Assembly (NCBI GenBank): GCA_022651385.1
Contig: JALCQR010000013.1
Span: 1-58,061 of the forward strand
Source of the DNA: Clostridia bacterium
Lineage (GTDB): Bacteria > Bacillota > Clostridia > Lachnospirales > Anaerotignaceae
Length of the DNA stretch: 58,061 bases
Direction: 5' to 3'
Positions 17,738 through 27,024 of this stretch are shown piece after piece. Position 1 is the first letter of the stretch. The number at the start of each line of letters is the position of its first letter. The notes beneath the pieces were generated by a model that saw only the letters and a list, made by a program, of their open reading frames with translations, ran no database searches and was not told the origin of the DNA. The position numbers and the translations under genes were made by a program.

Positions 17738-18514
17738 TCATCTGTCTTTAAAATATTCTTCATATATTATTTTTAATCCGTCCAAAGTCAGTACCGGATC
17801 ATATACGTCAAATATGTCACAGTCGGGATCTATTATATTCGCAAGACCACCGGTTGCTATAACTTTCGCATCCGGAATATTAAGCTCTCTTTTAAGCGTG
17901 TTTATTATTTCTATAGTTTCACCAATTTTGCTTGCTACAATTCCCGCCTGAAGAGAATCAACAGTTGTTTTTGCTATTAGCGTTTCAGGAGAAATAAGCT
18001 CGACTTTTGGTATCTGTGCCGCTTTTTTATACAGCTCGTCCGCGCATATTTTTATTCCTGCCGTTATAAAACCGGTTACAAACTCGCTTTTTTCATTTAT
18101 TACGTCAAATGTGTTTGCTGTGCCGTAATCTATAACAATTGCAGGTGTGCCGTATTTTTCTTTAGCTGCTATTACGTTAACAACTCTGTCAACACCGCAT
18201 TCACGGGGATTGTCGCGCAGTATCTTTATGCCAAGAGGCATATCGGCTGTAACTACTATAGGGTCTATTCCTATATATTTTTTTATACCGTGGATAAGTG
18301 AGTACATTATATTGGGAACTACGGAACCTATTATTACTCCGGTTGTGTCCTTTATGTTTTTGTTTTCGCCTTTGAAGAATGAATATATGGCTATACCTGT
18401 TTCATCAGAGGTTTTTTCATCTCGAGTTGACATACGCCACGTTGCCTGGAGTATTCCGTTTTCGTATAACCCCATTACAATATTTGTGTTGCCAACATCT
18501 ATTACAAGAAGCAT
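17738..18514 (-). CDS. coaX: Type III pantothenate kinase
   Basis: A 258-residue ASKHA-fold kinase that phosphorylates pantothenate, the first step of CoA synthesis. All motifs are intact: DVGNTN with T10, the catalytic aspartate D109 in CGVDRVVN, and DYGTANTFD (D129, G131, T132) for monovalent cation and substrate binding. The start codon directly abuts the stop of the upstream paralogue (no intervening base), and its ribosome site GGGAGG lies inside that gene, so the two are co-translated. The active site of the family lies at a dimer interface. Confidence 0.95.
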   Translation of the reverse strand: MLLVIDVGNTNIVMGLYENGILQATWRMSTRDEKTSDETGIAIYSFFKGENKNIKDTTGVIIGSVVPNIMYSLIHGIKKYIGIDPIVVTADMPLGIKILRDNPRECGVDRVVNVIAAKEKYGTPAIVIDYGTANTFDVINEKSEFVTGFITAGIKICADELYKKAAQIPKVELISPETLIAKTTVDSLQAGIVASKIGETIEIINTLKRELNIPDAKVIATGGLANIIDPDCDIFDVYDPVLTLDGLKIIYEEYFKDR

Positions 18515-19315
18515 TTATTCGTCCTCCCACAGGTAAGCGTCGTGATAGTTCATTTCATAAATAAGCCTAAGGCCCTTAAACGAAAGATATGGATCGCAAA
18601 CATTAAAAATGCTGTTTTTTTCGGCAATTACCCTTGCCATGCCTCCTGTTGCGATTACCTTTAAATTTCGTGCCCCAAGCTCTTTTTTAATTCGGTTTAT
18701 TATGTACCTTGTGCCGCCAAGATGACTGTAATAAATACCGGCCTGTATACATTCTACCATATTTCGGCAGTAAACGCTTTCAGGTCTCTTAATTTCGATT
18801 TTTGGGAGCTGTGCCGCTCTTGAGTAAAGTGCCTCGGCGCATATATTTATACCGGGAGCTGTTATTCCGGTGATAAAAACACCTTTTTCATCAATAACAT
18901 CAAAAGTTGTCGCAGTTGAATAATCAATTACCATTACAGGACAGCTTTTGCCGTAAAAATGGTATGCCGAAGTAAGATTTACTATACGGTTAGCCCCAAG
19001 CTCCTTTGGATTATCCATATTTATTTTAATTTCGGTATTCATGCCGTGCTTTACTATCATAGGGTTTATACCGAAATATTTTCTAAGCCCATGTGTCAGA
19101 GAGTACATAATGTTCGGAACTACAGATGAAATGATTATCTGTTCAAGTTTTTTTGGGTCTATTTCGTCAAACTCAAAGAATTTATAAATTAAAGTTCCTA
19201 TTTCATCTGAAGCCAGCTGAGGATTTGTAGCCAGTTTCCAGCTTGATATGAGTTTATATCCGTCATAGACACCAAGGGCAATGTTTAAATTACCCACATC
19301 TATTACCATTATCAT
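18515..19315 (-). CDS. Degenerate type III pantothenate kinase paralogue
   Basis: A 266-residue protein that aligns without gaps to the neighbouring CoaX over the first 110 residues, with VVPNIMYSL shared. Three active-site motifs are changed: DVGNT is DVGNL (T10 to L), the catalytic aspartate of GVDR is asparagine (N109 in GANR), and DYGTA is DYSTA (G to S133). The frame is open and codon use resembles its neighbours, so this is not a decaying pseudogene. Inferred: a non-catalytic partner or regulator of the intact CoaX, or a kinase with another substrate. First gene of the probable coaX2-coaX-thrE operon. Confidence 0.85.
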   Translation of the reverse strand: MIMVIDVGNLNIALGVYDGYKLISSWKLATNPQLASDEIGTLIYKFFEFDEIDPKKLEQIIISSVVPNIMYSLTHGLRKYFGINPMIVKHGMNTEIKINMDNPKELGANRIVNLTSAYHFYGKSCPVMVIDYSTATTFDVIDEKGVFITGITAPGINICAEALYSRAAQLPKIEIKRPESVYCRNMVECIQAGIYYSHLGGTRYIINRIKKELGARNLKVIATGGMARVIAEKNSIFNVCDPYLSFKGLRLIYEMNYHDAYLWEDE

Positions 19316-19421
19316 TTTTATCCTCCCAAAATTAGTGCATGAAAAATCTCTTTAATTATAACAATAATTCAGGTAATTTCAACACTTGCTTTCTTTTTAA
19401 TACAAAAAAACACAGATGAAA

Positions 19422-20408
19422 TTATATAGCAGTATAAAAATTAACTGAATTTATATTTTTTTTGTTAATTTTGCCAAGCGCACCCAATCTTTCTATATGC
19501 GCTATCGCTTCGCCCACGGCAAAGTATTTCTGCATAGGAGGAAAATCTTCCCAGCTTTTAACATTTATAGACCAGCTCATTAAAGAAGCAACGTCATAGG
19601 CTGTTATTTTCTTATGTGTTTTTATTATTTTTAAACATTCATCAAGACGGTCTTTGTGATGCTTTAACAGCTCGTCTATTCTTTTATAAAAACTTCCCTC
19701 GTTTTTTCTGTGAGATGTGAAAACAGTCTTTACATCGTATTTTCGTATTTTTTTAAGGCTTTCAATATACATTCCGAGAGGGTCGTCTATATGTGCCCAA
19801 AATGTAATATTCGGTGTTATGTCAAAAAGCACATGGTCGCCAGAAAACATTATTTTTTTGTCTTCTATATAAAGGCACATATGACCTGGGGTATGGCCCG
19901 GTGTAAGTATGCATTTTAATTTTATATCTCCTATATTTAAAAAGTCACCGTCATCAAGCGGATGAACATCAAAACAGCTGTCTGTTTCATATTCATCGGA
20001 ATCGCTGCAGTTATGTATTTTTTCAATTTCTTCCTTTGGATACCCGCCTGCTATAAATTTGTTATCCACATTATCCCATGTTTCTTTTATTATATAATTC
20101 ACATAATAAACATAATCTACACGGCTCATATATATATTTGAGATTTTTGGAAAAAGATCGCCGGCAAGACCAATATGGTCGGAATGGAGGTGTGTCAGAA
20201 AAAGATCGGTTTTCGACATGTCCAAATTAAGTTCCTTTAATCCGGCAAAAAGTGCCTGCCTGCATTCAGGTATATTAAATCCGGTATCTATTATTAAATT
20301 ATGCTTTTGAGTCTTTATAACATAGCAATTCAAATTTTTCAAGGGGTTTTTGGGAAGTGGTATATTTATTTTAAATATGTCGGGGGAATTGTAAACCTTT
20401 TCATACAT
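19422..20408 (-). CDS. MBL-fold metallohydrolase
   Basis: A 328-residue metallo-beta-lactamase-fold hydrolase. Metal site THLHSDH (H73, H75, D77, H78), then LTPGHTPGHMCLYIE with a later histidine, and FSGDHVLF with the bridging aspartate. The C-terminal 80 residues resemble the winged-helix tail (BLACT-like) of LACTB2-type proteins. Substrate unknown; a thioester, nucleic-acid or lactone role is possible. Monocistronic and divergent from the NSS transporter. Confidence 0.85.
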   Translation of the reverse strand: MYEKVYNSPDIFKINIPLPKNPLKNLNCYVIKTQKHNLIIDTGFNIPECRQALFAGLKELNLDMSKTDLFLTHLHSDHIGLAGDLFPKISNIYMSRVDYVYYVNYIIKETWDNVDNKFIAGGYPKEEIEKIHNCSDSDEYETDSCFDVHPLDDGDFLNIGDIKLKCILTPGHTPGHMCLYIEDKKIMFSGDHVLFDITPNITFWAHIDDPLGMYIESLKKIRKYDVKTVFTSHRKNEGSFYKRIDELLKHHKDRLDECLKIIKTHKKITAYDVASLMSWSINVKSWEDFPPMQKYFAVGEAIAHIERLGALGKINKKNINSVNFYTAI

Positions 20409-20567
20409 TTTTATACTCCTTTTTTTGTTTTACAAGTTCACTTTAAAGTATAACATTATAATTGGTCAAATTAATAGTATTTTTGATGAATTTTAATTGA
20501 ATTATTGAAAAAAATACTTTTTTGCGATAATCTATACATACTATACTTTTAGGGAGGTTATATAAAC

Positions 20568-21956
20568 ATGAGTGAAAACAATCAAAGGGCACAATGGGGG
20601 AGCAACTTAGGATTCATACTATCAGCAGCCGGCTCGGCTGTAGGACTTGGAAACATTTGGAAGTTTCCGGGGCGTGCATATAACGGCGGAGGCGGCATGT
20701 TTCTTATTGTATACATATTAATTGTTGCTTTTATAGGAATGCCTGTAATGATTTCAGAGCTCGCGTTGGGTAGAAAGACACACAAAAATGTTGTAGGTGC
20801 TTACAGGATGATAAGCAAAAGATGGTCAATTGTCGGATATTTGGCCTTTCTTTCAAGTTTTATCATACTTTGCTATTATGCACAGGTAGGCGGATGGGTG
20901 CTTGAGTATTTTATCTCATATATCGTAAATTCATCGGCTGTTTATGCGGACCCGCTTAATTATTTTTACGGCGTTTTGGGAGCAAACGGCTTTCCGCTTA
21001 TGGGAAGCGTTATATGTCCGGGAATATTTATGTTTTTTACTATGTTTGTTCTTACAAAAGGCGTATCAGGCGGAATTGAAAAATTTAATAAAATAGCTAT
21101 GCCTATGCTTGTGGTTTTGCTTATAATACTTCTTATAAGAAGCGTCACGCTTCCGGGTGCAGGAGAAGGCATACATTATCTTTTATCATTTGATACTTCT
21201 AAATTTAATGCGTCAATGCTTTTAAGTGCTTTGGGACAGGCATTTTATTCATTGTCTCTGGGCCTTGCAATAATGGTAACTTACGGCTCATACGTATCTA
21301 AAAAAGAAAATATTGTTAAGAACGCAGGCTATATCTGTTTTTTTGATACTTTTATAGCGATTATAGCAGGATTTATTATAATTCCAGCTGTATTTGCAAC
21401 AGGCGTTGAACCGGGAATGGGCGGAGGATTTGCATTTGCCTCTTTAGCGGGAGTATTTGAACATATGCCTGCCGGCACTGTTTTCGGTATTGTATTTTAC
21501 CTGCTTTTGCTTTTTGCCGCTTTAACGTCATCTGTATCGCTTCTTGAAGGCGGTGTGGCTTTTGTTACAGAAGAATTTCACACAAGCAGAAACAAAACTG
21601 TAATTGTTATGGGCTTAATTATGTTTATTATAGGTATTTTCTATACACTTTCACAGGTTCATATGCCTTTAAAGGGAGTTTGGATTGACGCTGCACAGGG
21701 ACTTACTTTCCCAAGTTTGGGCGATTGTATGGAGTTTATTACAGATAGGCTTACTATTCCTGTAGGAGCATTTTTCAGCTGTATATTTGTAGGGTGGATA
21801 TGGAAAGCAAAAGAAGCGTCCAAAGAAGTAAAGAGCGACGGCCTTTATAAATTCAGACTTGAAAAGATTTGGTCATTCCTTATAAAATTTGTTTGTCCGG
21901 CAGCAATTTTGATGATAATACTTTATGGTATGTTCTTTGGTATTTCAGTAAGCTGA
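20568..21956 (+). CDS. Sodium-dependent transporter, NSS/SNF family
   Basis: A 462-residue LeuT-fold symporter with about eleven membrane segments. The start [26 protein letters not shown] in TM1 holds the sodium- and substrate-binding unwound region. Bacterial members import amino acids with Na+. The last segments are shorter than in twelve-TM relatives, as in the bacterial MhsT/Tyt1 type. A GGGAGG site precedes the ATG at 20568. The endonuclease IV gene follows after 20 bases. Confidence 0.9.
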   Translation: MSENNQRAQWGSNLGFILSAAGSAVGLGNIWKFPGRAYNGGGGMFLIVYILIVAFIGMPVMISELALGRKTHKNVVGAYRMISKRWSIVGYLAFLSSFIILCYYAQVGGWVLEYFISYIVNSSAVYADPLNYFYGVLGANGFPLMGSVICPGIFMFFTMFVLTKGVSGGIEKFNKIAMPMLVVLLIILLIRSVTLPGAGEGIHYLLSFDTSKFNASMLLSALGQAFYSLSLGLAIMVTYGSYVSKKENIVKNAGYICFFDTFIAIIAGFIIIPAVFATGVEPGMGGGFAFASLAGVFEHMPAGTVFGIVFYLLLLFAALTSSVSLLEGGVAFVTEEFHTSRNKTVIVMGLIMFIIGIFYTLSQVHMPLKGVWIDAAQGLTFPSLGDCMEFITDRLTIPVGAFFSCIFVGWIWKAKEASKEVKSDGLYKFRLEKIWSFLIKFVCPAAILMIILYGMFFGISVS

Positions 21957-21976
21957 TTGCAAAGGAGGAATTTAAT

Positions 21977-22807
21977 ATGCTTATTATAGGTAGCCATCTT
22001 TCAATATCAAAAGGATTTTACGCCTGCGGAAAACAGGCTGTTGACATAGGAGCGAATACTTTTCAGTTTTTCAGCCGAAATCCGCGTGGCTCAAAAGCAA
22101 AAGACATTGACAAAGAAGACATAAAAAAACTTATTGAGCTGTGTGAAAAAAATAATTTCGGAAAGCTTCTTGCGCATGCTCCGTATACCCTTAATCCTTG
22201 TTCTAAGGACGAGAGAACACGACAATTTGCACTTGAAACAATGTCTGATGATTTAAAAAGAATGGAATATCTGCCTAATAATTTATACAACTTTCATCCC
22301 GGAAGCCATACAGGTCAGGGAACAGAAAAAGGGATAGAAGAAATAGTTTGGCTTTTGAACAACGTCCTTTTTGAAGGCCAGACAACAACTGTGCTTCTTG
22401 AAACAATGTCCGGAAAAGGGACGGAAGTGGGCAGCAGATTTGAGGAGCTTAAAAGCATAATTGATAAAGTTGAGCTAAAAGACAAAATGGGAGTTTGCCT
22501 TGATACATGTCATGTATATTGCGCCGGATATGATATTAAAAATGATTTGGACGGTGTGCTTGACGAGTTTGACAATTTAATAGGTCTTGAAAGGCTTAGG
22601 GCAATACATCTTAACGACAGTATGCAACCATTTAACAGCCACAAGGACAGACATGAAAAAATAGGTGAGGGAAGCATTGGCCTTGATGCCTTTGAACGTA
22701 TAATAAACAATAAAAGATTAAAAAATATTCCGTTTCTACTTGAAACACCAAATGAGATTGAAGGATATAAAAAAGAAATATCAATGCTTAGAAGTATGGC
22801 AAAATAA
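21977..22807 (+). CDS. nfo: Deoxyribonuclease IV (AP endonuclease)
   Basis: A 276-residue TIM-barrel enzyme that cuts DNA 5' to abasic sites. Zinc-ligand regions are visible: NFHPGSH, LLETMSG, CLDTCH, HLNDS with the DRHEKIGEG motif, and FLLETP. The start at 21977 is preferred because AAAGGAGG lies upstream; the longer in-frame ORF from 21869 would overlap the transporter gene. Probably co-transcribed with the transporter. Confidence 0.95.
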   Translation: MLIIGSHLSISKGFYACGKQAVDIGANTFQFFSRNPRGSKAKDIDKEDIKKLIELCEKNNFGKLLAHAPYTLNPCSKDERTRQFALETMSDDLKRMEYLPNNLYNFHPGSHTGQGTEKGIEEIVWLLNNVLFEGQTTTVLLETMSGKGTEVGSRFEELKSIIDKVELKDKMGVCLDTCHVYCAGYDIKNDLDGVLDEFDNLIGLERLRAIHLNDSMQPFNSHKDRHEKIGEGSIGLDAFERIINNKRLKNIPFLLETPNEIEGYKKEISMLRSMAK

Positions 22808-22885
22808 GAATTTCTTAAATGAGTTCATCTATTACCATATCAGGCATAAAATGATATAATGAATTAAAAAATAGCGGTGATAAAA

Positions 22886-23422
22886 ATGGACGACTACATT
22901 ACAACTTATAAAAAAATTCATTTTCAGATTCTTGATCCAAACCCGAATGACATAGATATTACAGATATTGCTCATTCTCTTTCAATGATGTGCAGGGCAA
23001 ACGGGCATTTTCCAAGCTTTTATTCTGTGGGACAGCACTGTATTGACTGTGCCAACGAGGCTGTTGCAAGAAGTCTTGACAGACGTATAGCTCTTTTGTG
23101 TCTGCTTCATGATGCAAGCGAAGCCTATCTTTCGGATATAACGCGTCCGGTAAAAAAACATCTTGATAACTATATTAAAATTGAAAAGAACATTCAAGAC
23201 AGAATATATATAAAATTTGCCGGATCTGTGCCTGACACTGATGAAATGAAGCAAATAGGAAAAATTGATGACACATTGCTTTATTATGAGTTTTATTATC
23301 TAATGGGTGAAAAATTGACTGATACAAAACCTAAACTTATAAGCAATCCGAATTTCAAAACAGAGGATTTTGCTTTAACCGAAAAAAAATATATTGATAT
23401 TTTCAATTGGCTTTTAAAATAG
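22886..23422 (+). CDS. HD-domain phosphohydrolase (YfdR-like)
   Basis: A 178-residue HD protein: GQHC near residue 50 supplies the first histidine, LLHDASEAYLSDI the HD pair, and KIDD a later aspartate. Layout resembles E. coli YfdR and other small nucleotide phosphohydrolases; the likely substrate is a nucleoside mono- or triphosphate. The ATG at 22886 follows GGTGAT; the in-frame GTG at 22877 has no ribosome site. YfdR is prophage-encoded in E. coli, but nothing else here looks phage-derived. Confidence 0.8.
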   Translation: MDDYITTYKKIHFQILDPNPNDIDITDIAHSLSMMCRANGHFPSFYSVGQHCIDCANEAVARSLDRRIALLCLLHDASEAYLSDITRPVKKHLDNYIKIEKNIQDRIYIKFAGSVPDTDEMKQIGKIDDTLLYYEFYYLMGEKLTDTKPKLISNPNFKTEDFALTEKKYIDIFNWLLK

Positions 23423-23456
23423 AAATCTACATAAGATTTCAAATTCAATACATTTT

Positions 23457-23490
23457 GCCATGGAGCTATTTAAAGGCGTCATGGCTTTTT
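23457..23490 (+). terminator. Terminator after the HD-domain gene
   Basis: GCCATG (23457-23462) pairs with CATGGC (23480-23485) around a 17-base loop and is followed by five T. Confidence 0.55.
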
Positions 23491-23536
23491 GCTATATAAT
23501 TTATGTACATGCTGTTAATGAGAAGGAGGGCAAAAT

Positions 23537-24337
23537 ATGCTGAGGGTTTTAACTGACAACTATACTTATATTGACGAATATTTTTTAGGTGAGCCGGGGC
23601 TTAGTTTTTATATTGAGGATGAAGGCGAAAAAATACTTTTTGATACAGGTTATTCGGATGTGTTTTTAAAAAACGCTGAAAAAATGAATATTGATTTGGG
23701 ACAGGTACAAAAAATAGTTTTTTCCCATGGACACAGTGACCATACTTGGGGATTTAAGTATTTTGTAAAAAAATATGATATTTCTGATATGACTCTTGTT
23801 GCCCATCCTTTATGCTTTAATCAAAAAAGAGCAGATGGCATTGAAATAGGAAATATGTATTCGGAAAAAGATGTAAAAAAACTTTGCCATACTGTAATTA
23901 CAAGAGAGCCTGTAAAAATAAGTAAGCATATAACATTTTTGGGTGAGATACCCGTTACATGCGATTTTGAACAAAGAAGAAGCCTCGGTGAGTACAAGAG
24001 TGATTGTTGGCAGACAGACTATCTTACCGAGGATACAGCTCTTGCCTATGATGACGGCGACGGTATATTTATTATAACGGGATGCTCGCATAGCGGCATA
24101 TGCAATATTTGTGAGCAGGCAAAGAAGATATGCGGCAAAGAAAACATAAAGGGAATAATAGGCGGATTTCATATGTTTGACTTGGATGAAAGGCTTGAAA
24201 AGACTATAGAATACTTCGAAAAAAACAACATAAATGAACTGTATCCGTGCCACTGTGTATCGTTTAAGGCCAAGGCTGCAATAAACTCAAGAATACCTAT
24301 TCATGAGGTGGGAGTAGGCATGAAACTTGAGATTTAA
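23537..24337 (+). CDS. MBL-fold hydrolase, dihydropterin synthase-like family
   Basis: A 266-residue metallo-beta-lactamase-fold protein with FSHGHSDHTWG (H64, H66, D68, H69), GCSHSGICNI, GGFHMFD and a final PCHC. This layout fits the family of archaeal dihydropterin-ribosyl-aminobenzene-phosphate synthase (MJ0301) and related bacterial hydrolases. No methanopterin pathway is expected here, so the substrate is unknown. An AGAAGGAGG site precedes the ATG. Ends at a terminator shared with the converging permease gene. Confidence 0.82.
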   Translation: MLRVLTDNYTYIDEYFLGEPGLSFYIEDEGEKILFDTGYSDVFLKNAEKMNIDLGQVQKIVFSHGHSDHTWGFKYFVKKYDISDMTLVAHPLCFNQKRADGIEIGNMYSEKDVKKLCHTVITREPVKISKHITFLGEIPVTCDFEQRRSLGEYKSDCWQTDYLTEDTALAYDDGDGIFIITGCSHSGICNICEQAKKICGKENIKGIIGGFHMFDLDERLEKTIEYFEKNNINELYPCHCVSFKAKAAINSRIPIHEVGVGMKLEI

Positions 24338-24356
24338 GAAAGCTTCAAAGTAAATA

Positions 24357-24390
24357 GGGCATTTTCCATAGGAAAATGCCCTTTATTTTT
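24357..24390. terminator. Bidirectional terminator
   Basis: A perfect eleven-pair stem (GGGCATTTTCC with its complement, loop ATA) at 24357-24381 followed by TTTATTTTTT. It lies between converging genes, and its tail touches the permease stop codon. Confidence 0.85.
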
Positions 24391-25583
24391 TATCTGTTTG
24401 CAACTTTTTTGTAAATAAAATGAATTACAAACGGTATAAATACCGATATAAAGCTGGCATAACCAAGATATGCATAACCTTTTACAACTACTGCCATAAG
24501 TCCGAACTGAGCTATACCGAAAGCAATGGCTGTAAATATAAACGAGAAAACAATATTTCTTGACATGTGTCCTTTTGTTTTGTTACTCATCTTTTTTTCC
24601 ATGGCATTTACACATCTTGCTACCATACCCGCAACCATGTTTACGCCTGTTGATACTGCGCCGAGTATCATAAGAAGAGATATGATAGGTGTAAGAATAT
24701 TTGCCCCTACGCCGTTTTGCACAAATACAAGCATAGGCACTGAGGCATCTTTAAGTGACGGCACAAATGCTATGGCAAGCATACCTACTATTGAAAGCAT
24801 CATTGCTATTGTGTTTGTCAAAAACATATAAACTGCTGCACGGTCAACCTGTTTTTCACTTGTAAGAGGTTCAGTATGCTGGTACATAAGGCCTACAGAC
24901 GAAAGCTGGAAAAGAAAATATAAAAAGCAACTGCGAAGTGCCGGAAGAAATGCCCCGCTGTGAACTGAGCCTATAGGCACCTGACCTTGAGACATGCTTG
25001 AGATTGTTGTTCCTATTGTGTCGCTCTGAGCAACTATATTTGGCACCAAAACTATTACAAGCCCGATTATTATAAGAACCGAAAGCGTTGAGGCTGCTTT
25101 ACGTACAATATTTGTGCCGTAAAGAGCAATTAAAAATATGAATATGCCTATAACAAGCGTGCAGAGCCAATATGGTATTTTTGTAAGTGTAAACAGTGTT
25201 GAGCCGCCTGTTGCGAAAGCTGCGGCCGAAGCTGTTGCTATCATTATGATATACGTAATCTCAAAAAGATTTGAAAATACAGGTCTGAATTTTCCGTAAA
25301 ACGAGTCGGAAAAAGAACGGTAGTCATATGTCTTGTGCGCATATGCGTAACGCATGCCGTACCAGAAAAACAGTGAAAGCAAAAGCTGTGATACTATAGG
25401 CAGAAAAAGACACCAAAGACCATAGTTTATAAAATACTGATAAATCTGTGCTCCTGAGGCGAAACCGCCGCCAAACTGTGTTGTGAAAGCTACAAATGCA
25501 ACTCCTACTGCCAAAGGCATCTTGCTTTTATCTACAAGCAGTGTTTTCTGCTTGCCTGATGATGCGGCTGCTTGATCACTCAT
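24390..25583 (-). CDS. YkvI-family membrane transporter
   Basis: A 397-residue membrane protein with about eleven segments, of the YkvI type within the LeuT-fold/APC group; QFGGGFASGAQIYQYF near residue 40 is the substrate-site-like TM1. It is the last gene of the etfB-etfA-lactate dehydrogenase operon, 19 bases after the dehydrogenase stop. That position is where acetogens carry the lactate permease LctP, so a 2-hydroxy acid or lactate import role is an inference from context. Characterised substrates for this family are lacking. Confidence 0.8.
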   Translation of the reverse strand: MSDQAAASSGKQKTLLVDKSKMPLAVGVAFVAFTTQFGGGFASGAQIYQYFINYGLWCLFLPIVSQLLLSLFFWYGMRYAYAHKTYDYRSFSDSFYGKFRPVFSNLFEITYIIMIATASAAAFATGGSTLFTLTKIPYWLCTLVIGIFIFLIALYGTNIVRKAASTLSVLIIIGLVIVLVPNIVAQSDTIGTTISSMSQGQVPIGSVHSGAFLPALRSCFLYFLFQLSSVGLMYQHTEPLTSEKQVDRAAVYMFLTNTIAMMLSIVGMLAIAFVPSLKDASVPMLVFVQNGVGANILTPIISLLMILGAVSTGVNMVAGMVARCVNAMEKKMSNKTKGHMSRNIVFSFIFTAIAFGIAQFGLMAVVVKGYAYLGYASFISVFIPFVIHFIYKKVANR

Positions 25584-25602
25584 ATAAAAAACCCCCTATT
25601 TT

Positions 25603-27021
25603 TTATTTATTAAATTCAACTATTTTTCCAGGATTTAGCACAAGCTTTTCATCAAAAGCTAATTTTATTGATTTATAAAGTCTATGTATTCTTTCTCCGA
25701 CAAAGGGTTCAAGAAATTCAAGCCGCCCGTTTCCTATGCCGTGCTCGCCTGAAAGTTGACCGCCGAGTTTCTTTGAAAGGGCATACAGCTCAACAAGACT
25801 TGCATGTGTTGCGCTTTTCCATTCTTCATCACTCATGCCGGGATTTCTAAGCATTTCGGTATGAATATTTCCGTCTCCGGCATGGCCGCAAGGTTCAACT
25901 CTTATGCCGTGTGAAAGAGCTATTTTCTTTGCAGATTTTACATATTCGGCTATTGCCGACCTTGGTACAACAACGTCGCATTCCTCCTGTGCTACGGAAT
26001 CGGCTTTCATACCTTCAAGTATTGCTCCTCTTACACTCCAAACAGAAGCTATACGCTCCGGAGAATCGGCAATCATACAGTCGATGGCTCCGTTTTCAAG
26101 AGCGGCCTCGGCGGCTGAGTCACATGCGGCCTCCAGCTCATCTTTGCTTGAGGCATCATACATTACTATAAGCACAGCGTTTCCCACTGGAACGGGGAAA
26201 GGTTTATTGAGCGTTCTTTCAACTATCTCGAGAAGCTCTCTTTCAAGAAACTCTATAGCAGTAGGCACAAACGGAAGGTCGAGCACCTTTGGTACCATAT
26301 CAGCACATTTTTCAAGGCTTTCAAAAGGTATAACAAGCGTTCTTGTATATTTTGGAGCAGGGAGCAGTTTTAAAGTTACCTGCGTAAGTATGCAAAGAGT
26401 GCCTTCAGAACCTATTACGAGGTCTTTTATGTCATAGCCTGTTGTGTTTTTAACTACGTTTGAGGAGAAGTTTACAATTGAACCGTCTGGAAGCACTGCT
26501 TCTATACATCTTACAAAATCTCTTGTAAGCCCGTATCTTACAGCTTTCATGCCTCCGGCGTTTGTGATTACGTTTCCGCCTATAGTGGCTGTTTTTTCGC
26601 CTGGGTCTGGGGGATAAAAAAGGCCTTCGTCCGCTGCTGCTGCCTGAACATCAATTAAAAGTGCTCCCGGTTCACATGTTATTGTCTGGTTTTTATGGTC
26701 CACAGGAAATATTTTGTTCATCTTCATTATGGACATCATAATTCCGCCGTATTTGCAGTTTGAACCGCCTGCAAGACCTGTTCCTGCACCTCTTATTACA
26801 ACCGGTATATTGTTGTCATAGCAGTATTTCATTACGGCCGAAACTTCTTCTTTGTTTATTGCCTCTACAAACAATTCCGGCGGGAAAACACCGTAATCCG
26901 GCATTTCATCATGATAATACTCGCTTTTTATTTCATCTCCGACGGCAACACGGTCGGGTGAGGTTACTGATTTTATGTATTCGATATCAGTGCTATCGAC
27001 TTTTTTATATGGAAACGGCAT
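25603..27021 (-). CDS. lctD: FAD-linked D-lactate dehydrogenase of the LDH/Etf complex
   Basis: A 472-residue GlcD/LldE-type flavoprotein: FAD_binding_4 domain with RGAGTGLAGGSN and FYPPDPGEKTATIGGNVITNAGG, and a C-terminal oxidase domain with CGHAGDGNIHTEM and SGEHGIG. It oxidises a 2-hydroxy acid, most likely D-lactate, to the 2-oxo acid. In Acetobacterium woodii the homologue works with a ferredoxin-domain EtfA and EtfB to drive lactate oxidation by NAD+ using reduced ferredoxin. The same three genes lie here in the same operon, three bases apart from etfA. Confidence 0.88.
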   Translation of the reverse strand: MPFPYKKVDSTDIEYIKSVTSPDRVAVGDEIKSEYYHDEMPDYGVFPPELFVEAINKEEVSAVMKYCYDNNIPVVIRGAGTGLAGGSNCKYGGIMMSIMKMNKIFPVDHKNQTITCEPGALLIDVQAAAADEGLFYPPDPGEKTATIGGNVITNAGGMKAVRYGLTRDFVRCIEAVLPDGSIVNFSSNVVKNTTGYDIKDLVIGSEGTLCILTQVTLKLLPAPKYTRTLVIPFESLEKCADMVPKVLDLPFVPTAIEFLERELLEIVERTLNKPFPVPVGNAVLIVMYDASSKDELEAACDSAAEAALENGAIDCMIADSPERIASVWSVRGAILEGMKADSVAQEECDVVVPRSAIAEYVKSAKKIALSHGIRVEPCGHAGDGNIHTEMLRNPGMSDEEWKSATHASLVELYALSKKLGGQLSGEHGIGNGRLEFLEPFVGERIHRLYKSIKLAFDEKLVLNPGKIVEFNK

Positions 27022-27024
27022 TTT

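Noticed and set aside
18515-19315. Second coaX as a pseudogene
   Set aside because: The frame is intact, ends exactly at the next start codon, and non-catalytic motifs are conserved; altered residues are specific to the active site.
22886-23422. Prophage remnant suggested by the YfdR-like HD protein
   Set aside because: No integrase, structural or lysis genes or attachment repeats are nearby; small HD hydrolases of this type also occur in chromosomes.
25904-26437. Open frame of 177 codons opposite the lactate dehydrogenase gene
   Set aside because: Ser/Ala-rich shadow of the conserved FAD-binding gene on the other strand; no start context.
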